In this document: positions 10,878 through 19,173 of the stretch, piece by piece
Numbering within the stretch: the first letter of the stretch is position 1
Layout: each line of letters opens with the position of its first letter
Source of the DNA: Slackia sp. ZJ119
Lineage (GTDB): Bacteria; Actinomycetota; Coriobacteriia; Coriobacteriales; Eggerthellaceae
Length of the DNA stretch: 64,000 nt
Direction: 5' to 3'
Assembly: GCF_011039175.1 (NCBI RefSeq)
Contig: NZ_JAAKEN010000006.1
Location: 86,811-150,810 of the forward strand
The notes under the pieces: model-generated
The model's input: the letters and a program-made list of their open reading frames with translations, nothing else
What the model was told of the DNA's origin: nothing
Database searches by the model: none
Made by a program: the position numbers and the translations under genes

Positions 10878-11450
10878 TTACTGCTGGGCAGGCGGGCGAG
10901 CCGCAAGGCTTCCGATCCCTTCCAGCACCTTGTTGGCTTCGAGCAACGTGCGTTCTGCCTGGTCATAGGCGTCGTGGGCACGCTGGTCGGCTTCGGCAAG
11001 CACGGCTTGGGCCCGCTGTTGGGCCTGGGCCTCAATGGCCTGGGCCCGGGCTTGCGCCTCCTCGATCAGAGCATTCGCTTGGTCGTTGGCCTGGGCCACC
11101 AGCTTGCTGGCCAACTCTCGCGCATCCGCCACGATCTCGTCCGCTTTTTCGTGAGCCTCGGTTTCTGACGCCCGAACGGAGGAAAGGTACTGGTCAGCGG
11201 CCTGTTGGGCCCGATCAAACACCTCGTTCAGCGCCAGAGACGCTTCAGCTATCGAGCCGGCTTCCGTCATGACCAAGGAACGCTCGTTCATCTGGCCCCG
11301 AAGCTTTTCCAGCTGCTTTGCCTGTTCAGCCTCGTTTTGCTGCAGGGCATAGATGACCTCCACCAATTCCCTGCGGCCCATTTTCCGCAAACGATCATCG
11401 ACCTCGCTCGACTGATCCTGCTGCTTTTTGCTTCGCTTCTTGATTGCCAC
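10878..11450 (-). CDS. Coiled-coil Ala/Gln/Glu-rich protein of the adhesin operon
   Basis: A 190-residue soluble protein with no signal peptide or membrane segment. After a basic start (KKRSKKQQ) it has a short coiled coil (about 35-55) and a long one from about 75 to 180. The long coil is rich in Ala, Gln, Glu and Asp (QANALIEEAQARAQAIEAQA) and resembles DivIVA-like or ATP-synthase-b-like helices. A ribosome site AAGGTGG stands 6 bases before the ATG. It is the first gene of the run leading to the signal peptidase and giant adhesin. On this strand upstream there is a TATACT hexamer (about 11492-11497) that could be its -10 box. A cytoplasmic scaffold or positioning role is only a guess; no catalytic motif is visible. 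Confidence 0.7.
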   Translation of the reverse strand: MAIKKRSKKQQDQSSEVDDRLRKMGRRELVEVIYALQQNEAEQAKQLEKLRGQMNERSLVMTEAGSIAEASLALNEVFDRAQQAADQYLSSVRASETEAHEKADEIVADARELASKLVAQANDQANALIEEAQARAQAIEAQAQQRAQAVLAEADQRAHDAYDQAERTLLEANKVLEGIGSLAARPPAQQ

Positions 11451-11824
11451 CTTCGCCCTGCACCTCGACTTTGATATAAATATACTGCACGAGTATACTA
11501 CGCGGAACGAGAGCGCAACAATGGCCTAAAGAAAAAGTTCATTTTTGGCTATAGCGACATAAATACTGTTGACATAGATAAAACTAGAAGCTAGACGGAG
11601 AGGGTTATGGGGGCCTGGGAAGAAGCCTGAGGGCCACTAGAGCGACCGAAGAGGACAGAAGGCGAGCAGGGCAGAACGACAGGAGGCTGGCGACGTTCGC
11701 AGGCAGAACGCCTGAGGGGGCAGCTGGCGGGCCGGGCAGAAGGCCTGACGACGCAGAAGGGGTGGAACACCGGGCTGCCTAGAGCTGATTGGTACCGCAG
11801 AGTTCGCTGGCCGTCTCTCGCACA
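11451..11824. other. Divergent intergenic region without a supported gene
   Basis: This stretch separates the minus-strand adhesin operon from the plus-strand ATPase. It holds an AT-rich part (about 11470-11590) with a TATACT hexamer facing left and a TTGACA hexamer facing right (11569-11574) without a good -10 partner. From about 11605 to 11780 there is degenerate, repetitive G+C-rich sequence with several copies of a short GCAGAA.GCCTGA-like word. Frames on both strands here lack a ribosome site and look like low-complexity shadow. I see no RNA gene. Confidence 0.5.
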
Positions 11825-11894
11825 TGCAAATTTCGTGTACAAGCTGTACACGAAAATCTGGAATTTCGTGTACAAGCTGTACACTAAATTTGCA
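11825..11894. promoter_or_regulatory. Nested tandem palindromes upstream of the ATPase gene (putative operator)
   Basis: Two copies of an inverted repeat sit 33 bases apart. The first (11831-11855) has perfect 11-base arms, TTTCGTGTACA and TGTACACGAAA, around AGC. The second (11864-11888) is the same with one mismatch. The pair is itself bracketed by TGCAAATTT (11825-11833) and AAATTTGCA (11886-11894), so the whole block is near-symmetrical. Spacing of about three helical turns fits a dimeric or tetrameric repressor, and the block ends 48 bases before the ATPase start. A role in transcript folding is the alternative. Confidence 0.6.
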
Positions 11895-11942
11895 GCGGCA
11901 GGTACAATAGCACAAAAGGGCTCAAGGCGGCGGAGGTGCCCA

Positions 11943-13310
11943 ATGGAATATATGAAGCGCAAACTCGAAGACGCGGTGCGAAGGTGGGCCCAAGATGCCG
12001 ACTCGCGGCCGCTGCTCATCCAAGGCGCCCGAAGGGTCGGGAAGACGGTTCTCGCGGAGCGCATGGGGCGCGAGCTGTTCGAGGACGGGTTCGTCAAACT
12101 CGATTTCCAGACGGACTTGGCGCGCGCGAGCGCGCTGTTCGACTGGCCCACGGACGACGTCGACGGACTTGTCGCGCGCATCTCCGAATACAAGGGCGCT
12201 CCTATTCGGCCTGGTACAACACTTGTCGTCTTGGACGAGGTGCAGCTTTGCGAGCAAGCCCTCAATTCGCTGCGCTTCTTCGCCGGATCGCCGTGGCGCG
12301 TGCTCGCGACGGGCAGCTTGCTGGGCGTCGCCACAAAACGCCGCCGTCTCCCGTTCCCGTCGGACGTGGCCCACATCGAGCTCCACCCCCTCGATTTCGA
12401 GGAATACCTCTGGGCTTTCGGAGAGCACGCCATGGCGAGCGACATCCGGGCCCATGCAGCCACGGGAGAGCCCTACGTGCGCCATGACCGGGCCCTCGAG
12501 CTGTATCGCCGGTACCTGGTGCTCGGCGGCATGCCGAAAGCTTTGAGCGCCTACCGCCAGGACAGGACCTTCGCCTCGGCCGCCGAAATCCATGCGGAGA
12601 TCGACAGGACCTACACCGCCGACATGACCGATCCGGACAACGGCATCAGCGGCATATCGGCAAAACGGATTTGGGACAGCCTGCCCAAGCAGCTCTTGCG
12701 GGCGTCGACGAAGAAGTTCAAATACGCCGAAGTGGTGCGCGGCGGGCGCCGCGAGCGCTTGCTCGAGCCGCTAGAGTGGCTCAATGCCGCGGGAATCGTG
12801 ACAATCAACGACCTGACGCGCGACGACCAGGCACCCCTTGCGCCCTTCAACGACGAGGAAGGAAGCTACTTCAAGGTGTACGTCGCAGACACGGGCCTTA
12901 TGTTCTTCAAGTTCGGCATCGACGCCTCCCTGTTCCTCGATGACGAGCTGCGCTCGACCCTGGCCTCTGACTTTCGGGGGGCGCTGGCGGAGAACTACGT
13001 CATGCAGGCGCTAGCGGCCAACGAGGTGAAAACGTTCTATTGGATGCCGTCCGGCAAAGTGGGGAACGGGGAGATCGACTTCGTCTTCCAGAACCGCCGT
13101 GCACAGATCATTCCCGTTGAAGTGAAGTCGGCACGAAACGTCAAAGCGAAAAGCCTGGGCAAGTTCATGGAGGAAGGGCGTGCCCCTTATGCGGTTCGGC
13201 TGTCGGAGGCCAACTTCGGCATCGAAGCCATGGGCAGGTCCGGCGCACTTCTGCGGAGCCTTCCCCTTTATGCCGCGTTCTGCATCACTCAATCGGGCAT
13301 CGAAGACTGA
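11943..13310 (+). CDS. AAA ATPase with C-terminal DUF4143/PD-(D/E)XK-like domain (copy 1)
   Basis: A 455-residue cytoplasmic ATP-binding protein of the broad archaeal-type AAA/DUF4143 group. I place the start at the ATG at 11943 because GGAGGT lies 5 bases before it; the frame is open further upstream but runs through the palindromes. Walker A is GARRVGKT (28-35), a Walker B-like VVLDEVQL follows near residue 95, and LATGSLLG is a sensor-like motif. The C-terminus has GEIDFVFQ followed by PVEVKSAR, the D...ExK pattern of PD-(D/E)XK nucleases. Of the three related ATPases in this window it is the only one keeping ExK. The cellular role of this family is not established; defence or toxin-like functions have been suggested. 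It stands alone on its strand and is followed by a strong terminator. Confidence 0.85.
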   Translation: MEYMKRKLEDAVRRWAQDADSRPLLIQGARRVGKTVLAERMGRELFEDGFVKLDFQTDLARASALFDWPTDDVDGLVARISEYKGAPIRPGTTLVVLDEVQLCEQALNSLRFFAGSPWRVLATGSLLGVATKRRRLPFPSDVAHIELHPLDFEEYLWAFGEHAMASDIRAHAATGEPYVRHDRALELYRRYLVLGGMPKALSAYRQDRTFASAAEIHAEIDRTYTADMTDPDNGISGISAKRIWDSLPKQLLRASTKKFKYAEVVRGGRRERLLEPLEWLNAAGIVTINDLTRDDQAPLAPFNDEEGSYFKVYVADTGLMFFKFGIDASLFLDDELRSTLASDFRGALAENYVMQALAANEVKTFYWMPSGKVGNGEIDFVFQNRRAQIIPVEVKSARNVKAKSLGKFMEEGRAPYAVRLSEANFGIEAMGRSGALLRSLPLYAAFCITQSGIED

Positions 13311-13367
13311 AGCGGGCAGGGCTTTTGCCACGTCGCTTTCGAGTTGGGACCGGCTGCTTCTCGCAAA

Positions 13368-13402
13368 AACCCGCCCGCCCGGTCAGTTCGGGCGGGCGGG
13401 TG
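13368..13402. terminator. Strong G+C-rich hairpin, likely bidirectional terminator
   Basis: An inverted repeat CCCGCCCGCCCG / CGGGCGGGCGGG with a short loop stands between the convergent ATPase gene (ends 13310) and the two-TM protein gene (ends 13438). An A run precedes it on the plus strand and a T-rich stretch follows, so it could stop transcription from both sides. Confidence 0.8.
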
Positions 13403-13437
13403 GGTTCTTGCTTGTCCTTGCTCCCAGGACCCTGATG

Positions 13438-14130
13438 TTACTGGCGGGTCTCCAGGGAGATTCTTGTGAGGATCTTCGTGAGCTCTTCGCTCGTGTCGAA
13501 AGGTTCCGCCTCGTCGGACCCTACTACGACAACTTCCCCGACCCATTCGACGACCTCCATCGCGCACCCGGGCGAGGCAGACGTCGCGTTGCTGCTTGCA
13601 TTCGCTCCCCGGGAAGGATACATCGATCCGTGAAGCGCCGCCTTGCCTTCAGCCGCTCTGGGGGCTTCACCGCTTCCGCTGGCACCGGTCATGTCGGCAC
13701 CCTTCCGGCTCTCGTCCTCGTCGCACTCCTTCGCCTTGAACTTCTTCGTGCGGACGAAATACAGCACCTTCAGATCTTTCGGCTTGGGAAAGTCTTCGCG
13801 AGTGAAGTCGTACTCCAGGTCGCACAGCACGGAGGCCATGGTGGCCTGGACGGCTTCGACGTCGGCCAGTGAAGGTACTGCAAACATACCTACTTCGCTA
13901 TTGAAAGCTGCTCGCTCTCCCGCATATATCGTGCGGATGCGGCGTCGGCGCGTCCTCTCCAGCTTGATGATGATCGCGACCGAGAGGAGGAGGACTATCC
14001 ACCAGACGATGGAAAGCACCAGGTCCAGTGGATAGTCGACTCGGTTTAAACCCAGGTAGTACCACGACCACAAAAGAAGGATCGAGACGAGAATCAGAAG
14101 CGCGAAAACGACTACGTTACTCTTTCTCAT
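13438..14130 (-). CDS. Two-TM membrane protein with cytoplasmic tail, unknown function
   Basis: A 230-residue protein I do not recognise. Two closely spaced membrane segments (about 5-25 and 37-59) are followed by a basic KLERTRRRRIR stop-transfer run, placing the rest in the cytoplasm. Residues about 70-135 form a folded-looking region. From about 140 to 195 the sequence is Ser/Ala/Gly-rich and probably disordered, and the last 35 residues are acidic. It directly follows the BIG2/InlB-repeat surface protein on the same strand, 18 bases after its stop, so the two are probably co-transcribed. A role in export or anchoring of that protein is possible but rests on position alone. Confidence 0.65.
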   Translation of the reverse strand: MRKSNVVVFALLILVSILLLWSWYYLGLNRVDYPLDLVLSIVWWIVLLLSVAIIIKLERTRRRRIRTIYAGERAAFNSEVGMFAVPSLADVEAVQATMASVLCDLEYDFTREDFPKPKDLKVLYFVRTKKFKAKECDEDESRKGADMTGASGSGEAPRAAEGKAALHGSMYPSRGANASSNATSASPGCAMEVVEWVGEVVVVGSDEAEPFDTSEELTKILTRISLETRQ

Positions 14131-14148
14131 AACCCACTCTCACCAGGT

Positions 14149-17100
14149 TTACCTACTCGTAGACACAGCCGCCATCGCGGGGATGCCGTTGAGGACAGCA
14201 GCTTCAGGCCGGTAACTTGCCTGCTCGCGGGCAGGAGAACCGCTCGAGCCGCCGTCGCCCGTCAGGTCGTCTTCGTAGCCCTTCAGGATATGCGAGAACC
14301 GCGCCCTGCGAAGCGCCACCGCCGCAGCATAAATCACCGACAGGACGATGCCCAGAATGATGTAGAAGTGCACCACACAGCCGACATGGCCGTCCGGGGT
14401 CTCCTGCGTCATGAGAGCCGCCAGAGGGGTCGCCCCGTCCTCGATCGTCGTCGGCTCAGGAGGCGCAAGCGGCGCACCTTCGTCCCCGATGGCGCTTTCC
14501 GGTGCAGGCAGCGGAGTGACATCCGTCGGGGCCGTCGTGCCACCAAGCGGGTTGATCGGAATGTCAACCGTCGTCAAGGAGCTCGGCGTGGCGGTTGCCG
14601 TCACGACCCCAGGGGTAACGGCCAGCCCGCGCGAAGGAGCGCTTACGCTTGTCGGCGTGAGAGCCGGACCCGACTCGGGCACAACAGTCAGGCCCGTCGA
14701 GGGATTCGACTCGATCTCAGGCGTCAGCTCAGGCGTAGAAGCCGGTACCGCCGGCGTCGACTCCGGAGTCTGAGCAGGTTCCGGCGTCGATTCTGGAGTT
14801 GACCCAGAATCAGAGGCCTCCGGCGTCGTGGTCGGCTCCGGATCCTGCGTGGTACCAGAATCCTGAGTTGCATCCTGCGGCGTAGCAGGAGGCTTCGTAT
14901 CTGTGTCGGTCGGAGTTGTCGTTATGGGCGGCACTGGATAATCCGGCTCATCCTGCTCAGAGCCGTCTGAATCTTCAGGCTCGGCCGCTGGCTTCTCGCA
15001 CTCCGAATAATGATAAACAACCTTGTCGCCGTCTTTTAGCTTTTCCGGAAGCTTTTCAACTTCATTGCCATTGAGAGTGATATGGTCCAGCTCCCAACCA
15101 GGGTACTCTCTGACTTCGACTTCTCCTGCAGTATAGATTGGACCAGACTCGAGAACCTGCACCGTTGCAGTGATAACATCGCGATCTTCAGTTTGAACAG
15201 TGTCACCGAGCTGGTAATCTACTGTAGCGCTAACTTCTTTGGTTTGCCTATCGTCGAAAACGTAGTAGACGTTGATTACATAGGTAGCATCTCTCGTACC
15301 CTCTGTTGCAAGCGTATCAGGAATACCGGCGGTTCCGCCACATTCGGCATGCTTAAATTTGAACCCTTTATACTTATCGGTCGTATTGATGGCTTCCTTG
15401 TCTACGGTTATGGCTGCGGTTTCTCCAACCCACACAGGTTCGCTCTCTACAAGCTCGTCGCTCTCAGCAAATTTTTCGTCTTTATAGTAATTGACCTTGT
15501 AGGACACGGTATGGGTTTTCGTCTCATCTGGCACGAATTTGGCCACAAAAGTAGTATCGCCATAAAGATACGTGCCAGTTTCCTCATCAAGATCCCAGTT
15601 AATTTTTTGAGCGGCAATTGCTGGAGTAAGGCATTTTTCCGCTTCGGGAATCTTTACACCGTCTTTGTACCAACCATCGAATTTGTACCCCGCATCGACA
15701 TTGGGTTCGGCGGTGGAGCCTTGTACCTCTGCGACGCTCGTCACAGAATGCGTTTCCTCGCCACTGCTGACCGTTCCATGACCAGCGTCATCAACGTCAT
15801 ACGTGACCGTGTAACTATTCAAGTTCTTCCATTGCGCGTACAACGTCTTGCTTTTGTCCATAGCGATCGTCGCACCTGGGGCGACACGAGTGCCTTGACC
15901 GTCTTTCTGAGTGTTCCACCCAGCAAACGCATACCCGCCCGAGCGTGTAGGAGACATAGCAGGAACGAGAACTTCGGCGTTCAAGTCGAATTGGCTGCCT
16001 GCTGGCACACCCAAAACCGTATTGTCGGTGACATTCGAGCTGTAAGTGAGGGTGACTAGATTTCTATTCAGCAAAACGCCGTCAACGTGCCATCCATTGC
16101 TCTCTTGCTTGATCACGTACCAAGTAATGTACTGGGTTTCAGGGTTGTAGCTTGGGTACACTTTCTTGATTTCAGTCGGAGTGGGGATAGCATCCTCATA
16201 CAGGAATTCATTGACGCCGTTTTGGTTGGAGTAAAACGCCGCTCTCTTTATTGCATGCTCTTCCTTCTTGGGTATTCCCTGGGTGTACAGATTCGTTGGT
16301 TGCGAACTTGGCTCCTCAGGTATCTTTCCATCGGTTCGAATAAAGAAGGTTGCGCCAACATCTTGTTGCGCCCAAATTGCATAGAACTTTGCAGGCCCTT
16401 TAACCGTGTACGGACTTCCGGGAGCATAGACATAACTCGTAGAATGACCCACGGCGTTCGCAGAGGGATCTTCCGACCAACCTACGAAGGACTTGCCTTC
16501 CAGCTCCGTTCCAGGACTCGCAGGAAAGTCGATCACCTCGTTAAAGGTCGCTTTTTCTACCTGAGGAGCTTCTTCGCTTCCGTCGTTTTTATAAAACTCG
16601 ACTGTGTAGCAATTCGTACTCTCCCATTGTGCGTACAACGTCGTGTCTTGCGCCATCTCGATCTCCGCGCCTTGCGCGTAGCGAGCGCCGCTCCCGTCTG
16701 GTTGCGTGGTCCACTCAACAAACCTATACCCGCCCGAACGGGTAGGAGTCTTGTCAGAAACGTGAATTGTTTCGTTCTTCGCGCATTGTCCGCCTGCCGG
16801 TATGTTCCGAACCGTATTGTCGACGACATTCGAGTTATAGGTAAGGGTGGCTTTATCATTATCTAGCACAGTGCCATCGACATGCCATCCTTCTTTTTCT
16901 TTTTTCATCACATACCAAACAACGCGCTGGGTACCAGGGTTGTACGTGATATTCTTTTTCTCGAGCGCCTTCTTGATTTCGTCATCAGAAGGAAGAGAAC
17001 CCTTGTTCAGGAAGTTTTCGATGCCGTTTTGATTGGAATAAAAAGCCGCTCCCTTTATTACATTACCCTTGGGTATCCCCTCAGTGTACTCTCTCGTTGG

Positions 17101-18747
17101 ATGCGAACTTGGCTCCTCGGGTATCACTTTATCGGTTCGAATAAAGAAGATTGCGTCAACGCCTTGTTCCTCCCAGATTGCATAGAACGTTGCATCCCTT
17201 TCAACCGTGTACGAACTTCCGGGGGCATAGACGTGACTCGTATAATGCTCCAAGGCGTTTGCCAAGGGATCCGTCGACCAACCTTTGAACGACTTACCGT
17301 CTTCCGTCTGCGTTTCAGGGTAATTTGGAAATACGATCGACTCGTTACGTGTCGCTTTCATTACCTCGAGAGGCTCTGTGCTTTCGGCGTTTTCGTAAAA
17401 TGTAATGTCATAGTGCTTTTCGACATCAACAGTAATGGCGGCCGACGCACCACCGCTTGTCGCAGTTATCGTTGCAGTGCCTTCTTTGACGCCAGTCACA
17501 GTGCCATCCGAACCAACTGTGGCGACGGATGCATTATCAGACGACCACTTTACGTTCTCGCCTGCCGTCAGCGGCGTGGCAGTAAGCTGAGCTGTCCCCT
17601 CTACTTCAAGGGTAATTTTGCCTTCTTCGTTGATAAGAGCGGGATCTGTAGCCGAAATCGCAAAGCTCGGATCGTCTTCGGTTTCTACTTCAGCAACTTT
17701 AAAATAGGAGATGCACGAATTATATTGCACCATGAATCGAGCGCCAGCTGGAGCACTTTCGTAGACATAAACCGAAACAGAAGGCTTCGCTCCTGTGCTT
17801 CCTGAAGTAGCAGGATACTGAGAAACAAGTTGCGCGATGTCCTGCACATCTTGCTCATTCCAATCGCTCTGAGAAGGAGGTACTGAACCTCTTGCTATTT
17901 TCCAAGGGGTTGACACGCCAAGACCTTGATACTCCAATCCAACCGTCTTCTTAGGGGCGACGATATATGGGTTTTCCGGAGTGCCATTTCCTCCCAATGT
18001 TGTATCAGAGGTAGCTGTAATGGTACCGGGTATTGCAGGTGTCTTATCGGCTTCATCAGCTGTCACAGCGACGCTAACGGAATCGGTTATTGGCGTGCCA
18101 TCGCTTGCCAACACTGTCGCTGTTATTGCTGCAGTGCCTGCCGCGTGGCCAGTCACAACACCGGCATTGGCATTGTCTGCGGCAGCAGCAACCGTAGCGA
18201 CTTCTGCGTTATCAGATGACCACGTTACGTTCGCGCCTGCTGGCGTCGTCGTGGCATCAAGGTCAACTGTATCGTCTTTTGCGACGGTGATGCCTTCTCT
18301 GGGCGCAATTTGGACACTCGGCTCGACTACAGCTTGAGGCTCCACAGTTATATCAATAGTTGATGTTTTAGTAACCTCGGTTCCGGCGCTTGTCGTTATC
18401 TTCACTGTCGCAGTTATTGTCGCAGTGCCTGCCGCGACGCCAGTCACAGTACCAGTCGAATCAACGGTAGCGACGAGTTCGTTTGAAGACGACCACTCTA
18501 CGTTCGCGCCTGCTGGCGTGGTCGTGACATCAAGCTGAAGCGTACCGCCTATTTTGACAGTAGCACCGTCTGCAGATGAAATTGTCACAGCAGGCGTATC
18601 AGTTCCCGTCTCTTCCTCAGCCAAAGCGCTGCCGACCTGGGCGAATGCCAGGATGTTGCTCATGCTTAGCACGAGCACGATGGATAGCAGCACTGAAATG
18701 AACTTGCCCCCGAAGGTGCCTTTTATCGTTAAGATTCGCTCAAACAT
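14149..18747 (-). CDS. BIG2 / InlB-repeat surface protein with C-terminal membrane anchor
   Basis: A 1532-residue secreted surface protein. I use the ATG at 18747 (GGGTGA six bases upstream); a GTG three codons earlier is possible. A signal peptide covers about residues 1-43. Three BIG2 Ig-like domains (TPAGANV.WSS, TGTVTGVAAGTATITA) are seen near residues 50-135, 140-230 and 390-470. Between the second and third is an unrecognised domain. Five InlB/Flg_new repeats (KSF.GWS...FYAIW, GY.F..W) follow, and two of these modules are an 801-base in-frame duplication. Next come about 200 residues with MucBP-like character, a long Pro/Thr/Ser-rich stalk, and a membrane helix (about 1455-1478) with a basic stop-transfer and a short tail. 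There is no LPXTG at the C-terminus. It is probably an adhesin or biofilm protein held by its C-terminal helix. Confidence 0.85.
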   Translation of the reverse strand: MFERILTIKGTFGGKFISVLLSIVLVLSMSNILAFAQVGSALAEEETGTDTPAVTISSADGATVKIGGTLQLDVTTTPAGANVEWSSSNELVATVDSTGTVTGVAAGTATITATVKITTSAGTEVTKTSTIDITVEPQAVVEPSVQIAPREGITVAKDDTVDLDATTTPAGANVTWSSDNAEVATVAAAADNANAGVVTGHAAGTAAITATVLASDGTPITDSVSVAVTADEADKTPAIPGTITATSDTTLGGNGTPENPYIVAPKKTVGLEYQGLGVSTPWKIARGSVPPSQSDWNEQDVQDIAQLVSQYPATSGSTGAKPSVSVYVYESAPAGARFMVQYNSCISYFKVAEVETEDDPSFAISATDPALINEEGKITLEVEGTAQLTATPLTAGENVKWSSDNASVATVGSDGTVTGVKEGTATITATSGGASAAITVDVEKHYDITFYENAESTEPLEVMKATRNESIVFPNYPETQTEDGKSFKGWSTDPLANALEHYTSHVYAPGSSYTVERDATFYAIWEEQGVDAIFFIRTDKVIPEEPSSHPTREYTEGIPKGNVIKGAAFYSNQNGIENFLNKGSLPSDDEIKKALEKKNITYNPGTQRVVWYVMKKEKEGWHVDGTVLDNDKATLTYNSNVVDNTVRNIPAGGQCAKNETIHVSDKTPTRSGGYRFVEWTTQPDGSGARYAQGAEIEMAQDTTLYAQWESTNCYTVEFYKNDGSEEAPQVEKATFNEVIDFPASPGTELEGKSFVGWSEDPSANAVGHSTSYVYAPGSPYTVKGPAKFYAIWAQQDVGATFFIRTDGKIPEEPSSQPTNLYTQGIPKKEEHAIKRAAFYSNQNGVNEFLYEDAIPTPTEIKKVYPSYNPETQYITWYVIKQESNGWHVDGVLLNRNLVTLTYSSNVTDNTVLGVPAGSQFDLNAEVLVPAMSPTRSGGYAFAGWNTQKDGQGTRVAPGATIAMDKSKTLYAQWKNLNSYTVTYDVDDAGHGTVSSGEETHSVTSVAEVQGSTAEPNVDAGYKFDGWYKDGVKIPEAEKCLTPAIAAQKINWDLDEETGTYLYGDTTFVAKFVPDETKTHTVSYKVNYYKDEKFAESDELVESEPVWVGETAAITVDKEAINTTDKYKGFKFKHAECGGTAGIPDTLATEGTRDATYVINVYYVFDDRQTKEVSATVDYQLGDTVQTEDRDVITATVQVLESGPIYTAGEVEVREYPGWELDHITLNGNEVEKLPEKLKDGDKVVYHYSECEKPAAEPEDSDGSEQDEPDYPVPPITTTPTDTDTKPPATPQDATQDSGTTQDPEPTTTPEASDSGSTPESTPEPAQTPESTPAVPASTPELTPEIESNPSTGLTVVPESGPALTPTSVSAPSRGLAVTPGVVTATATPSSLTTVDIPINPLGGTTAPTDVTPLPAPESAIGDEGAPLAPPEPTTIEDGATPLAALMTQETPDGHVGCVVHFYIILGIVLSVIYAAAVALRRARFSHILKGYEDDLTGDGGSSGSPAREQASYRPEAAVLNGIPAMAAVSTSR

Positions 18748-18756
18748 AGCAATCAC

Positions 18757-19068
18757 CCACTGTCATAAAAGAGAGTCTGCAGTCACTTCCCGGCCTGTGT
18801 TTCCTGCTAAGACGCAACCGGTGTCGGCTTCGCCTTTCCGTGCCGGGCTGGCGAGATTCCTCAGCATGCAACAGCTTTCTTGCTTTCACCCGTGATCATT
18901 GCCTCTCCTCTGTTTCCCCTCATAAACCCAATATAAGGACAATTCGCCACCTAATTCTTGCACAGATGTACCTATATTGGTACTAATATTATAGCTTTTG
19001 TTAGCCTGCAATGAAAACCGGATATATCCATCACAATCTCCCCCGAAGCATCACACAGCTTGACAGCT
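18757..19068. other. Long leader and promoter region of the BIG2 surface protein gene
   Basis: No gene is supported here. Read on the minus strand, about 140 bases just before the surface-protein start (18757-18900) are G+C-rich with several complementary words (GGC-GAA-GCC near 18834-18842, repeated CCGG blocks, GCAGGAAACACAGGC). They give way abruptly upstream to AT-rich sequence (18905-19020) that could hold a promoter. This looks like a structured 5' leader. It does not match the conserved cores I know for c-di-GMP-I, cobalamin, TPP, glycine, SAM or fluoride riboswitches. Confidence 0.45.
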
Positions 19069-19113
19069 GAAAGGGCCGCATCCGCAACCCACATGCGAAT
19101 ACGGCCCTTTTTG
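19069..19113 (+). terminator. Rho-independent terminator (plus strand), orphan
   Basis: AAAGGGCCG and CGGCCCTTT form a stem followed by a T run. No plus-strand gene precedes it in the 5.7 kb back to the first ATPase, so it may be left over from a lost gene or limit antisense transcription. Confidence 0.65.
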
Positions 19114-19173
19114 GCCACAAAGACGAAGGCGGAAGCCTGTCAGCTCCCGCCCGTGCGTCACTCTGTCTTCCTA

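Noticed and set aside
11825..11894. CRISPR array reading of the tandem palindromes
   Set aside because: Only two repeat units, with an 8-base gap and not a spacer-sized interval, and no cas genes in the window.
11590..12600. Minus-strand frames across the ATPase copy 1 gene and its upstream region
   Set aside because: They are antisense to a gene with strong motifs and a strong ribosome site, and their translations are low-complexity.
14690..14710. NPSTG in the BIG2 protein as a sortase motif
   Set aside because: It lies in the Pro/Thr stalk about 60 residues before the membrane helix and is not followed directly by the hydrophobic and basic tail of a sorting signal.
18757..18900. c-di-GMP-I or cobalamin riboswitch before the BIG2 gene
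   Set aside because: The conserved core words of these classes are missing; only general self-complementarity is present, so I report an unclassified leader.
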